Positions 8,320 to 14,191 of a DNA stretch of 17,419 nucleotides are shown one piece after another. This DNA is from Microthrixaceae bacterium (GTDB lineage: Bacteria; Actinomycetota; Acidimicrobiia; Acidimicrobiales; Iamiaceae), in assembly GCA_016702505.1 (NCBI GenBank), contig JADJDU010000017.1, positions 1 to 17,419 of the forward strand. Reading direction: 5' to 3'. The number at the start of each line of letters is the position of its first letter. The first letter of the stretch is position 1. The translations under genes were made by a program, and so were the position numbers. The notes below the pieces were generated by a model, which was not told where the DNA came from, ran no database searches, and saw nothing but the letters and a program-made list of their open reading frames with translations.

Positions 8320-8857
8320 ACCCTCCTCGAGCACGACACTGGGCCGTGGTGGCTTTCGTGGCCGTGGCGAGTGGCCCCGAGCGCGAAGAAGGGCCGGCCC
8401 CAGGTCGCCCCAGAACCGGCCCCAATCGTCCAGAGGCTAGAAGCCGAGCTCGAGCTTGACAGCCCGGAACCGACGGCAACGGTCTAGGTGGTGCTGGGCC
8501 TCGCCCAAAGAACACGTCGAGCGACCACACGAACCGGGCCACCGCCACCGGATCCTCGAAGTTGTGTTGCGCCACGAGCCGCTCGAGCTGGTAGGTCAAC
8601 AACTCAGGCCGTGGAGTGTGGTCGCGGTCGACCTGCCGCAACATCTCCCCCTCGTGGTGACGCCGCTCGGCAAACCCGAGCTCCTGGAGCGCCCAGCACC
8701 AGTCACCCGAGTTGAGCACCTCGATGAAGGCGTTGTGCACCTCGATGTGGTCGACCTCGAGGAAGTGCATTCGGTCCAGAAACTCGCACCTGCCTCCGCA
8801 ACCGCCGAGCGGCTCGAGGATCTCGATCGGGCTAACCGTGGGTTCAGTGGTGGCCAT
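8198..8857 (-). CDS. Unknown minus-strand protein
   Basis: The start is the ATG whose complement lies at 8855-8857 (MATTEPTV), with a GGGAG site at about 8862-8867; an upstream ATG at 8872 lacks such a site. The first ~125 residues look like a real soluble protein (IEILEPLGGCGGRCEFLDRM, then HIEVHNAFIEVL, RPELLTYQLERLVAQHNF and VARFVWSLDVFFGRG). After about residue 130 the sequence becomes Pro/Arg/Gly-rich and antisense to the WhiB gene. In unit 3 the frame stops at 16495, so the true end is uncertain. It is the only minus-strand gene in the late half of the unit and is divergent from the RHH-integrase pair. I recognise no family. Confidence 0.55.
   Translation of the reverse strand: MATTEPTVSPIEILEPLGGCGGRCEFLDRMHFLEVDHIEVHNAFIEVLNSGDWCWALQELGFAERRHHEGEMLRQVDRDHTPRPELLTYQLERLVAQHNFEDPVAVARFVWSLDVFFGRGPAPPRPLPSVPGCQARARLLASGRLGPVLGRPGAGPSSRSGPLATATKATTAQCRARGGFSSRCGPLRCGAGGLLGGLVHSIRPISRTPRLARPRRSPR
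8258..8487 (+). CDS. Possible small Pro/Ala-rich protein overlapping the WhiB end
   Basis: A GTG at 8258 opens a frame that overlaps the last 62 bases of the WhiB gene. In unit 3 the same frame is 76 residues long, with a proline/alanine-rich start and a tail reading QRLEAELELDSPEPTATV, stopping at TAG. Here one fewer T in the run near 8354 shifts the frame, which then stops at about 8440. The unit 3 form looks protein-like. The minus-strand gene overlaps the same bases, so only one of the two may be real over this part. Function unknown. Confidence 0.35.
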
Positions 8858-8867
8858 CGTTGCTCCC

Positions 8868-8934
8868 TGCATAAGTGAACTAAGCGCGCTAAGCTATATC
8901 AGGAAAGCCAGTCACCGACAAGAGGAGACCTACC
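8868..8934. promoter_or_regulatory. Divergent promoter/operator region
   Basis: This 77-bp gap separates the minus-strand gene from the RHH-integrase operon, so it must drive both. It holds CTAAG-N4-CTAAG (8880-8893) around an 8-bp palindrome AGCGCGCT, a TATATC box at 8895-8900, and the AGAGGAG ribosome-binding site at 8921-8927. The paired CTAAG motifs are a plausible operator for the RHH protein (inference). The region is identical in unit 3. Confidence 0.4.
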
Positions 8935-9081
8935 GTGTCCGACATGGCCCGCATTCACTACGAGATCCCCGACGACCTCCACCGGCGAGCGAAGGCCGCT
9001 GCCGCGCTCAAAGGCCAGACCCTCCGTGAGTTCGTGACCGACGCGCTCCGCGCCGCCGTCGCCCATGCCGACGAGGACTGA
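8935..9081 (+). CDS. Small ribbon-helix-helix DNA-binding protein
   Basis: The 48-residue product starts at GTG 8935, seven bases after an AGAGGAG site; the ATG nine bases later is too far from it. It reads ARIHYEIPDDLHRRAKAAAA (a beta strand and first helix) and then LKGQTLREFVTDALRAAVAH (second helix), the CopG/Arc pattern with a loop between two helices. Such dimers insert their paired strands into the DNA major groove. It ends five bases before the integrase start, so the two are cotranscribed. Likely roles are repressor of the divergent promoter or an accessory recombination factor; it could also be an orphan antitoxin, but no toxin gene is adjacent. Confidence 0.7.
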   Translation: MSDMARIHYEIPDDLHRRAKAAAALKGQTLREFVTDALRAAVAHADED

Positions 9082-9086
9082 CCGCT

Positions 9087-10256
9087 ATGGCCAGCATCGT
9101 CAAGCGTGAAGGCCCCCGTGGTGTCAGCTACCTGGTCCGGTACCGGCTCGACTCAGGGGAACAGCGATCCAAGGCGTTCCGCACCAAGAAGGAGGCCGAG
9201 GCCTTCGCCTCGATCACCGAGGCCGACAAGGTGCGCGGCGAACTGATCGACCCGAGATCCGGCAAGGTCACCTTCGCTGACTGGTGGGCCGAGTGGTGGC
9301 CAACGACGGTCAACCTCCGGGCCTCCACGCGGGCCCGTGACGAGTCCTACGCCCGAAACCACCTGCTCCCCCATTTCGGCCCCGTCGCCCTGTCTGACAT
9401 CGACCACATGGCCGTGAAGAGATGGGTGGCGGACCTCTCCGCGTCTGGTCTCGCGCCGGCCACCGTCGTCAAGGCCGCTCAGATCTTCGGCAAGACGATC
9501 GGTGCCGCGGTGGATGCTGGGCGGATCCGCACCGACCCGACCGCACGGGTGGAGCTCCCCAAGGTCGAACGCGAGGAAATGCGTTTCCTCACCCCCGACG
9601 AGGTGGCCACCCTGGTCGACTCGATGGCACCTCAGCACCGCGCCCTGGTGCTGGTCGGCGCGTACTGCGGTCTCCGCATCGGTGAGCTGGCTGGGCTCAA
9701 ACGTGACCGGGTGGACCTGTTGCGCCGCCGCCTCGAGGTGGCCGAGATCGCGACGGAGGTTCGCGGTCACATCGTCATCGGCCCACCCAAGACCCGAGCT
9801 GGTCGCCGCTCGGTTCCGATCCCTCGTTTCGTCGCCGACGCCCTGGCCGAGCACCTGGCCGTCACCTCCGGCGACATCGTGTTTCCGAGCCCTGACGGCG
9901 GGTACCTGCGGTCGAACAACTTTCGTCGCCGCTATTGGCATCCAGCGGTCACCGCAGCGGGTCTCGATGGGCTCACGCCTCACGCCCTGCGCCATACCGC
10001 CGTGGCCTTCTGGATCGACGCCGAGGCCTCACCTAAGGAGATCGCCGCTCGGGCTGGTCACGCGTCCGTGGTGACCGTTCTGGATCGCTATGGCCATCGC
10101 CTGCCTGGCACCGAGGACAAGGTGACCGACGCGCTCGATGCGATGGGACGTGGCGCATCTGCGGCACCTGCCGGAAACGTCCGTGCACTAGTTGTGCACC
10201 AGAACGATTCCGAGGCCGGAAACGACGAAGGCCAGGCCGAGGAAAATGCCCTCTGA
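9087..10256 (+). CDS. int: Tyrosine recombinase (integrase), intact
   Basis: This 389-residue phage-type integrase catalyses site-specific exchange between attP and the host tRNA gene. An N-terminal arm-binding domain (SYLVRYRLDSGEQRSKAF, about 14-31) is followed by a SAM-like core-binding domain (about 62-158) and a catalytic domain with R197 (CGLRIGEL), K235 (PPKTRAGRRS), H299-x-x-R302 (HALRHT), H325 (GHAS) and the nucleophile Y335 (DRYGH). All catalytic residues are present and the frame is unbroken. The C-terminal tail beyond about 350 is unusually long and hydrophilic; the DNA for part of it holds a 17-bp repeat that also occurs on the far side of attP. The gene ends 14 bp before the tRNA segment, the usual int-attP arrangement. 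Confidence 0.95.
   Translation: MASIVKREGPRGVSYLVRYRLDSGEQRSKAFRTKKEAEAFASITEADKVRGELIDPRSGKVTFADWWAEWWPTTVNLRASTRARDESYARNHLLPHFGPVALSDIDHMAVKRWVADLSASGLAPATVVKAAQIFGKTIGAAVDAGRIRTDPTARVELPKVEREEMRFLTPDEVATLVDSMAPQHRALVLVGAYCGLRIGELAGLKRDRVDLLRRRLEVAEIATEVRGHIVIGPPKTRAGRRSVPIPRFVADALAEHLAVTSGDIVFPSPDGGYLRSNNFRRRYWHPAVTAAGLDGLTPHALRHTAVAFWIDAEASPKEIAARAGHASVVTVLDRYGHRLPGTEDKVTDALDAMGRGASAAPAGNVRALVVHQNDSEAGNDEGQAEENAL
10183..10199. repeat. Candidate integrase arm site, left (inside int)
   Basis: GTGCACTAGTTGTGCAC, two GTGCAC dyads five bases apart, lies within the int coding tail. The same 17-mer recurs at 10412-10428, on the other side of the tRNA core and at about the same distance (centres ~119 and ~110 bp from 10310). 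A perfect 17-mer pair bracketing attP is what arm-type integrase sites look like. Confidence 0.6.
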
Positions 10257-10270
10257 CCTGGCCTTTCTGT
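10228..10270 (+). terminator. Hairpin overlapping the int stop codon
   Basis: AAGGCCAGG (10228-10236) pairs perfectly with CCTGGCCTT (10257-10265). An inner GAGG/CCTC stem shortens the loop, and TTTCTGT follows. It includes the int TGA and ends at the edge of attP, so it probably terminates int transcription before the tRNA segment. Confidence 0.55.
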
Positions 10271-10319
10271 GGTGGGCGCAGAGGGACTCGAACCCCCGAC
10301 ATCTGCCTTGTAAGGGCGA
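10270..10319 (-). other. attP: 3' half of tRNA-Val(UAC)
   Basis: Read on the minus strand this is the 3' part of a tRNA: anticodon loop CTTACAA with UAC (complement at 10310-10312), 3' anticodon stem GGCAG, a 5-base variable loop, T arm GGGGG-TTCGAGT-CCCTC, acceptor strand TGCGCCC, then ACCA. The 5' side of the anticodon stem (TCGCC) pairs poorly and no D arm follows, so the tRNA is incomplete and homology to a host gene would end at about 10315. Element DNA lies on both sides. This is therefore a joined attP, not attL or attR. The element can restore the 3' end of the tRNA after integration. Confidence 0.85.
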
Positions 10320-10331
10320 TTAGGCCGAATT

Positions 10332-10345
10332 TGGGCGAACGCCCA
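10332..10345. repeat. Small inverted repeat beside attP
   Basis: TGGGCG-AA-CGCCCA is a perfect 6-bp dyad about 20 bp from the tRNA segment, on the side away from int. It could be a site for the excisionase or an integrase accessory site; its position is the only evidence. Confidence 0.35.
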
Positions 10346-10411
10346 CGAACAGAAACAGCAGGTCAGAGCACCTATCGGTACACCGGCGAACACCCCCGAA
10401 TCGCTGCGTCT

Positions 10412-10428
10412 GTGCACTAGTTGTGCAC
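10412..10428. repeat. Candidate integrase arm site, right
   Basis: This is an exact second copy of GTGCACTAGTTGTGCAC, in the same orientation as the copy inside int and followed by TA. It lies between attP and the end of the convergent regulator gene. Confidence 0.6.
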
Positions 10429-10465
10429 TAGAGCCGCGGCCGGGTCTTGGGCTGGCCCGTGACAC

Positions 10466-11167
10466 CTACCAACGAGTGACCGGGTTGCCTCGGGCTGAGC
10501 GCTCCATCAACCCGAGATCAACGGAGCGCCGCACCCATCGGTCAACCGTCGTCTTAGGCAAGCTGTTCGCCGCCGCCATCGTTGCGTTCGGGGCGATGCC
10601 CGCCGCCTTTAGCGCCTGGTAGGTCTGGGCCACCTGCTCGTAGAACTCGATCGGGTAGCGGGTACCTGTGGGCACCTCCAACACTCCCGACGGCGGGTCT
10701 GTTGTCGGCCGGATAGGCGAGTGCTCAGGCCATGGTGCCTGGTCGACCTCGCTGTCGTCGTACTGCGCCTCGATCATTTGAGCGAGCCAATGCGTAGGCA
10801 ACGAACGGCCCCGAGCCTTGTCCGCTGCCGATCCGTACACCGCCCCCATCGCCGCTGCCGCACGAGCAAGGTCCGGGCCAGGCACGTTGAGCCTCGATCG
10901 AACGTTGGCTCGTAGCTCCGGGTGGCTGTTGACGAGCTGGACCAGGCGACCCCACGAGACAGCCCTTCGGTCAGACGAGCGGATAGGCCCGCCATCACTG
11001 AGCCTGAGGTACTGCTCGGTCATCTCAAGCTTCGACCCGAACTCACCGAGTCGCAGGTAGGCGAACAGGCCACCGGAGAACTCCGCTCTGACCCAACCGC
11101 CGTTACCGACGCTCAGCCCGAGAAACTCCCTCGGACCAGGGTCTATTTGCTGTGGTTCTAGACGCAT
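10466..11167 (-). CDS. HTH regulator, minus strand
   Basis: The chosen start is the ATG with complement at 11165-11167 (MRLEPQQIDPGPREF); a longer frame back to 11206 would run into the xis leader. The 233-residue product has an N-terminal half I do not recognise. Its C-terminal helix-turn-helix, about residues 175-227 (YEQVAQTYQALKAAG, then NSLPKTTVDRWVRRSVDLGLM), is of the kind common in actinobacterial mobile elements, where it resembles SRSTASRWIRRARDLGLL-type domains. It is divergent from the xis-helicase operon with a 57-bp gap, so it probably represses that operon and itself, acting as the lysogeny-type switch (inference). It is unbroken. The gene ends about 150 bp from attP, convergent with int. 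Confidence 0.7.
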   Translation of the reverse strand: MRLEPQQIDPGPREFLGLSVGNGGWVRAEFSGGLFAYLRLGEFGSKLEMTEQYLRLSDGGPIRSSDRRAVSWGRLVQLVNSHPELRANVRSRLNVPGPDLARAAAAMGAVYGSAADKARGRSLPTHWLAQMIEAQYDDSEVDQAPWPEHSPIRPTTDPPSGVLEVPTGTRYPIEFYEQVAQTYQALKAAGIAPNATMAAANSLPKTTVDRWVRRSVDLGLMERSARGNPVTRW

Positions 11168-11224
11168 ACCCGGATCGTAACGGACTCTGCCGGTACCAAC
11201 CACCAACCAACGGAGGTAACCGCA
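11168..11224. promoter_or_regulatory. Divergent promoter region between HTH regulator and xis
   Basis: On the minus strand TACGAT (complement at 11174-11179) ends about 7 bases before the regulator ATG, which would give a leaderless mRNA. On the plus strand there is a run of CCAAC repeats (11196-11211) and a GGAGGT ribosome-binding site (11212-11217) eight bases before GTG 11225. The repeated CCAACCA motif is a possible operator. Confidence 0.4.
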
Positions 11225-11548
11225 GTGTCCGCACTACTCCTGTCGATTCCATCCGCCGCCGACCGCCTCGGCATCGGGCGCACAACGCTCTACAAGCTGG
11301 CCAACGATGGCGTCGTTCCAACGGTGCAGGTTGGGTCACGCCGCCTGATCCGAGACGCCGACCTAGTGGCCTACGCCGAGAGCTTGCCCGTTAGCAGACC
11401 CCAGGACGCCGCATTCAGAGACAGCGACCTAGTGGCCTACGCCGAGAGCTTGCCCGCTAGCAGACCCCAGGACGCCGCATTCAGAGACAGCGACCTAGTG
11501 GCCTACGCCGAGAGCTTGCCCGCTAGCAGACCCCAGGACGCCGCATGA
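11225..11548 (+). CDS. AlpA/excisionase-like HTH protein with 22-residue C-terminal repeats
   Basis: The start GTG 11225 follows a good GGAGGT site. Residues about 6-57 form a MerR-type winged HTH of the excisionase family (SIPSAADRLGIGRTTLYKLA, then VGSRRLIRDADLVAYAESLP). Such proteins bend DNA at att sites to direct excision, and some activate int. Normally the protein would end just after this domain. Here its last helix, DxDLVAYAESLPxSRPQDAA, is repeated three times in frame (66-bp units), giving 107 residues. The stop overlaps the next start as ATGA. It heads the replication operon, and the HTH regulator is divergent from it. Whether the extra repeats are biological or an assembly expansion cannot be told here. 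Confidence 0.85.
   Translation: MSALLLSIPSAADRLGIGRTTLYKLANDGVVPTVQVGSRRLIRDADLVAYAESLPVSRPQDAAFRDSDLVAYAESLPASRPQDAAFRDSDLVAYAESLPASRPQDAA
11354..11545 (+). repeat. 66-bp tandem repeat, 2.9 copies, in the xis gene
   Basis: The units run 11354-11419, 11420-11485 and 11486-11545, the last cut short by the stop codon. Units 2 and 3 are identical where they overlap; unit 1 differs by GCC/AGC (Ala/Ser) and GTT/GCT (Val/Ala). The period is a multiple of three, so the frame is kept. Confidence 0.9.
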
Positions 11549-11895
11549 CGCGGCACGACCCCGCCGAAGCGGGGCCGACCGGGAGCGTGGGGACGCAGAC
11601 AGAGCATACCCCTGGTGGGTATCAGGCGTCACCCGTTCGGGGCTCCTACGTGCATCTGGGGCCAGACCTCGAAGCGGTCGCCGCTGAGCTCGTCGAGCGG
11701 CTCGGAGATCGGGTCTCGTACCGGCTGGCTGACGCGGTGATCACGGCGGCTGACTCGATCCAGCAGAAGCGCCGTGTCGACCCTGAGCAGGTTCGCCGCA
11801 ACCGGGAGCACGTCCAAGCGATTCAGGCAGAGCTACGGGACCGGAGCCGAAACGCTCCTCCGCCACCGTGGCCGAGTGTGGAGGTGGTCCGATGA
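11545..11895 (+). CDS. Hypothetical protein, second gene of the replication operon
   Basis: This 116-residue gene starts in an ATGA overlap with the xis stop and ends in an ATGA overlap with the next gene, so it is translationally coupled on both sides. The first ~35 residues are polar and probably unstructured. Residues about 40-105 are helical and charged (LEAVAAELVERLGDRVSYRL, then VRRNREHVQAIQAELRDRSR), suggesting a small coiled-coil or helical-bundle protein. It ends in a proline run. No family is recognised. It is absent from unit 1 because of the large deletion. Confidence 0.65.
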   Translation: MTRHDPAEAGPTGSVGTQTEHTPGGYQASPVRGSYVHLGPDLEAVAAELVERLGDRVSYRLADAVITAADSIQQKRRVDPEQVRRNREHVQAIQAELRDRSRNAPPPPWPSVEVVR

Positions 11896-12633
11896 CCGCC
11901 CTTCACGGCGACGAGCTGCTCGGCCTGGTCGACCTCGCGTCGGTGATCGAGTCGACCGGTGACGTGTGCGACGTGTGGTCGTTGCCCGACTGCGATTCTG
12001 GTGGAACCGCCGTCGACATGTTGGCCCCTGAGGCCCTTGTCGACTTCTGCCCGAAGTGTCAGACGACGCTACAGATGCGCAGTCTTCACGGTCCCGCTGC
12101 TGGCCCGATCGATGGCGGCTGGCTGTGTGGACGTTGTGGGTTGCAGGCCGTTGACCTCGCCGATGCCCGTTCGTATTGCTGCGGCTACAGGCCGAGCGCC
12201 GGGTTGCAATGGGAGCTGATGGGGATCGACTACGCCCACGGCCGACCCGTCGACCGGCTGGCCTATGCCGCTGCGATGGGCCGGTATCTGCTCGCCGAGG
12301 AGCGTTCGCCCTACAGCCACAACACCGAGCACCCGATTGTCGACCTGCTCTGTGAGGTGTCGTTCGGGATCGCTGGCGGCTACGGCCCGAGCCCCCTGGA
12401 CCGACGGCAACGACTGGGAGGTGGCCGAGATGGTCCTCGCTGCGCTCAACGCTGGTGGCTGCGCCGTCATCGACAAACATCCCGAGCGTCGACGCCTCCG
12501 ACCAGGTGCCCTCGGGGTGCTGGTGGGAGTGATCGGCGAGCTTCCCGCTCAAAGGTCTGACATCGATGGTGCCCGCAGGATCCTGGTGGCGTTGACCGAA
12601 GCCGGTTTCGAGCTGGTGGAGGTTCGGCCGTGA
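11892..12633 (+). CDS. Zinc-ribbon protein upstream of the helicase (one indel)
   Basis: The ATG at 11892 overlaps the previous stop (ATGA). The full product is about 246 residues. It has a CxxC-x22-CxxC zinc ribbon (CPKC at 53-56, CGRC at 79-82), followed by a YCCGY motif at about 95-99. The C-terminal part (NDWEVAEMVLAALNAGG and later DGARRILVALTEAGFELV) looks like a helical domain. An insertion in the C-run near 12394 shifts the frame; unit 1 is in frame there (GPSPWTDGND), so this is probably a read error. The stop at 12631-12633 overlaps the helicase GTG. The position right before an SF3 helicase, which lacks its own primase domain, fits a DNA-binding partner or loader, but this is inference. 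Confidence 0.7.
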
Positions 12634-14096
12634 ATCACGATCTACGAGCAGAGAAGGCCCGTCGAGTCACCGAGGAAGGCCCCGGCGAGTGGATGCACGA
12701 CGAGCCCGCAGGCGGTCGAGTGATCCCAGCGTCATGGACTGATGCCCATGTCGCTGAGGTGCTCGCCGACCATCTGCAAGGCCGCTGGCTGTATGTCGCT
12801 GCCTGGGGTCGGTGGCTGCGATGGGACGGCACCCGCTGGGCACACGACGACACCGAGGCCGTGCATGAGGAAGCACGGTCATGGGTGATCGAGTTGGTGG
12901 CCACCGTCGCCGCCATCGGAGCGTCTGCCGATGACGTGAAGCGTGCAGCGACCTACCGCAACCGTTCCAAGTTGGAATCGGCGATGACGATGGCACGACG
13001 GGTGCAAGGCATCGCGGCAAGCCCCAGCGAGTTCGATCTCGACCCTGACCTTCTGAACGTCGCCAACGGAGTGCTCGACCTCCGCACCGGCAACCTGTTG
13101 GAGCACGACCCGGCACGGCGGATAACCAAGCTGGCCCCCGTCGAGTACGACATCGACGCCCAGCACCGTGACGTTGACGAGCTGCTCGAGGTGGTCGATG
13201 CCGACGTTCGTCCGTGGCTGCAACGCGTCTTCGGATACGCGGCCACCGGCCACACATCCGAAGACCTCGCCCTGGTGCTCGACGGCACCGGAGCGAACGG
13301 TAAGACCACGCTCCTCGAAGCGGTCGGGTCGGTGCTGGGTGACTACGCCGGGGCGGTTGCGCCGCAACTGGTGATGAAGACCAGCCACGACCAGCACCCG
13401 ACGGTCAAGGCCGACCTCCGAGGGAAACGGCTCGTGTGGATCTCCGAAACCGAGGAAGGTGGTGCGCTGCGTGTGGAGCAGGTCAAGGCGTTGACCGGAG
13501 GTGACCAGATCTCTGCCCGGTTCATGTACGGCGACTTGTTCACGTTCGCGCCGTCTCACCTGTTGGTGATCGCCACGAACCACCGGCCATCGGTCAACAC
13601 GACTGAGCACGCCGCATGGCGACGGCTTCGACTGGTGCCGTTCCCGCACACCTACAAGCCCGAGCACGAAGCGGGCCCCGGTGATCGGGTACAAGACCGA
13701 GGGCTACGTCATCGTCTAGCGACAGGCAGAGCCCAGCGTGAAGCGTTGCTCGCCTGGATCGTCCGAGGAGCTTTCGACTGGAACCAGAGCGGTCTAGGTG
13801 CATGTGGCACCGTCGACGCCGCTACGGCCGCGTGGAAGCTGCGTGAGGACGTGCTCGGCCGGTTCATCGCCGAGGTGATCGAGTTCGATCCGCACTCCGA
13901 GGTCAAAGGCAAGGAGCTGTATCTCGCCTACAAGGACTGGTGTACTCAGGAGGGTCGACCGGCTAAGTCGAACAAGAACTTCGCCGCTGACTTCACCGAG
14001 CACCAGGTCGTCATCGGGGCCGGGATCGAGAAGGTGACCCGTCACCAGGTGGCCCACTACCGAGGTCTCAAGGTGCGTTTCGATGCCGCCTTTTGA
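12630..14096 (+). CDS. D5/P4-family SF3 replicative helicase
   Basis: The 488-residue product starts at GTG 12630 in a GTGA overlap. A D5_N-like region (about 40-190) contains DPDLLNVANGVLDLRTGNLL. The SF3 ATPase core follows: Walker A GTGANGKTT at 219-227, Walker B LVWISETEE at 268-276, GGDQISARFMYGD at 290-302, sensor ATN at 315-317 and an arginine-finger region WRRLRLVPF at 330-338. A winged-helix C-terminal domain (GRFIAEVIEFDPHSEVKGKE onward) ends the protein. It is much shorter than P4 alpha (777 residues) and has no recognisable primase domain, so priming must come from elsewhere. It probably melts the inverted-repeat region directly downstream. This is the only intact helicase in the window. 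Confidence 0.92.
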   Translation: MNHDLRAEKARRVTEEGPGEWMHDEPAGGRVIPASWTDAHVAEVLADHLQGRWLYVAAWGRWLRWDGTRWAHDDTEAVHEEARSWVIELVATVAAIGASADDVKRAATYRNRSKLESAMTMARRVQGIAASPSEFDLDPDLLNVANGVLDLRTGNLLEHDPARRITKLAPVEYDIDAQHRDVDELLEVVDADVRPWLQRVFGYAATGHTSEDLALVLDGTGANGKTTLLEAVGSVLGDYAGAVAPQLVMKTSHDQHPTVKADLRGKRLVWISETEEGGALRVEQVKALTGGDQISARFMYGDLFTFAPSHLLVIATNHRPSVNTTEHAAWRRLRLVPFPHTYKPEHEAGPGDRVQDRGLRHRLATGRAQREALLAWIVRGAFDWNQSGLGACGTVDAATAAWKLREDVLGRFIAEVIEFDPHSEVKGKELYLAYKDWCTQEGRPAKSNKNFAADFTEHQVVIGAGIEKVTRHQVAHYRGLKVRFDAAF

Positions 14097-14100
14097 CCTT

Positions 14101-14191
14101 GAGGGGAGGTCAGGGGAGGTCACCTCCCAAAGTTCCTACACGAAGGGATTCATAGGAAAGTTTCGGAGGTGCCCTCCCCTCACCTCCCCTC
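14101..14191. repeat. 28-bp inverted repeat with internal 10-bp direct repeats (candidate origin)
   Basis: The left arm 14101-14128 and the right arm 14164-14191 are complementary at 25 of 28 positions. Each arm contains two GGGGAGG units about 10 bp apart (left: 14103 and 14113) followed by an inward ACCTCC, so there is also a small palindrome GGGAGGT-C-ACCTCCC at 14114-14128. The 35-bp centre (AAAGTTCCTACACG onward) is clearly richer in A and T. It starts five bases after the helicase stop. Iterons plus an AT-rich centre beside the helicase gene suggest the replication origin; unit 1 has lost it. Confidence 0.6.

Noticed and set aside
8456..8878. Long plus-strand frame opposite the minus-strand gene
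   Set aside because: It is the mirror of the better-supported minus-strand gene, which has a ribosome-binding site and a more protein-like composition.
8935..9081. Toxin-antitoxin module
   Set aside because: The RHH protein could be an antitoxin, but the adjacent gene is a complete integrase and no toxin candidate is next to it.
9153..9995. Long minus-strand frame across the integrase
   Set aside because: Antisense shadow of an intact integrase in GC-rich DNA; no ribosome-binding site or recognisable motif.
10270..10319. Functional tRNA-Val gene
   Set aside because: The D arm, 5' acceptor strand and a proper 5' anticodon stem are missing; it is an attachment-site fragment.
10313..10323. 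GGGCGATTAGG resembling the 5' end of a tRNA-Val on the plus strand
   Set aside because: It faces the opposite way to the tRNA fragment and no D loop or further tRNA structure follows.
11354..11545. CRISPR-like array
   Set aside because: The 66-bp units are directly contiguous with no spacers and keep the reading frame of the xis gene.
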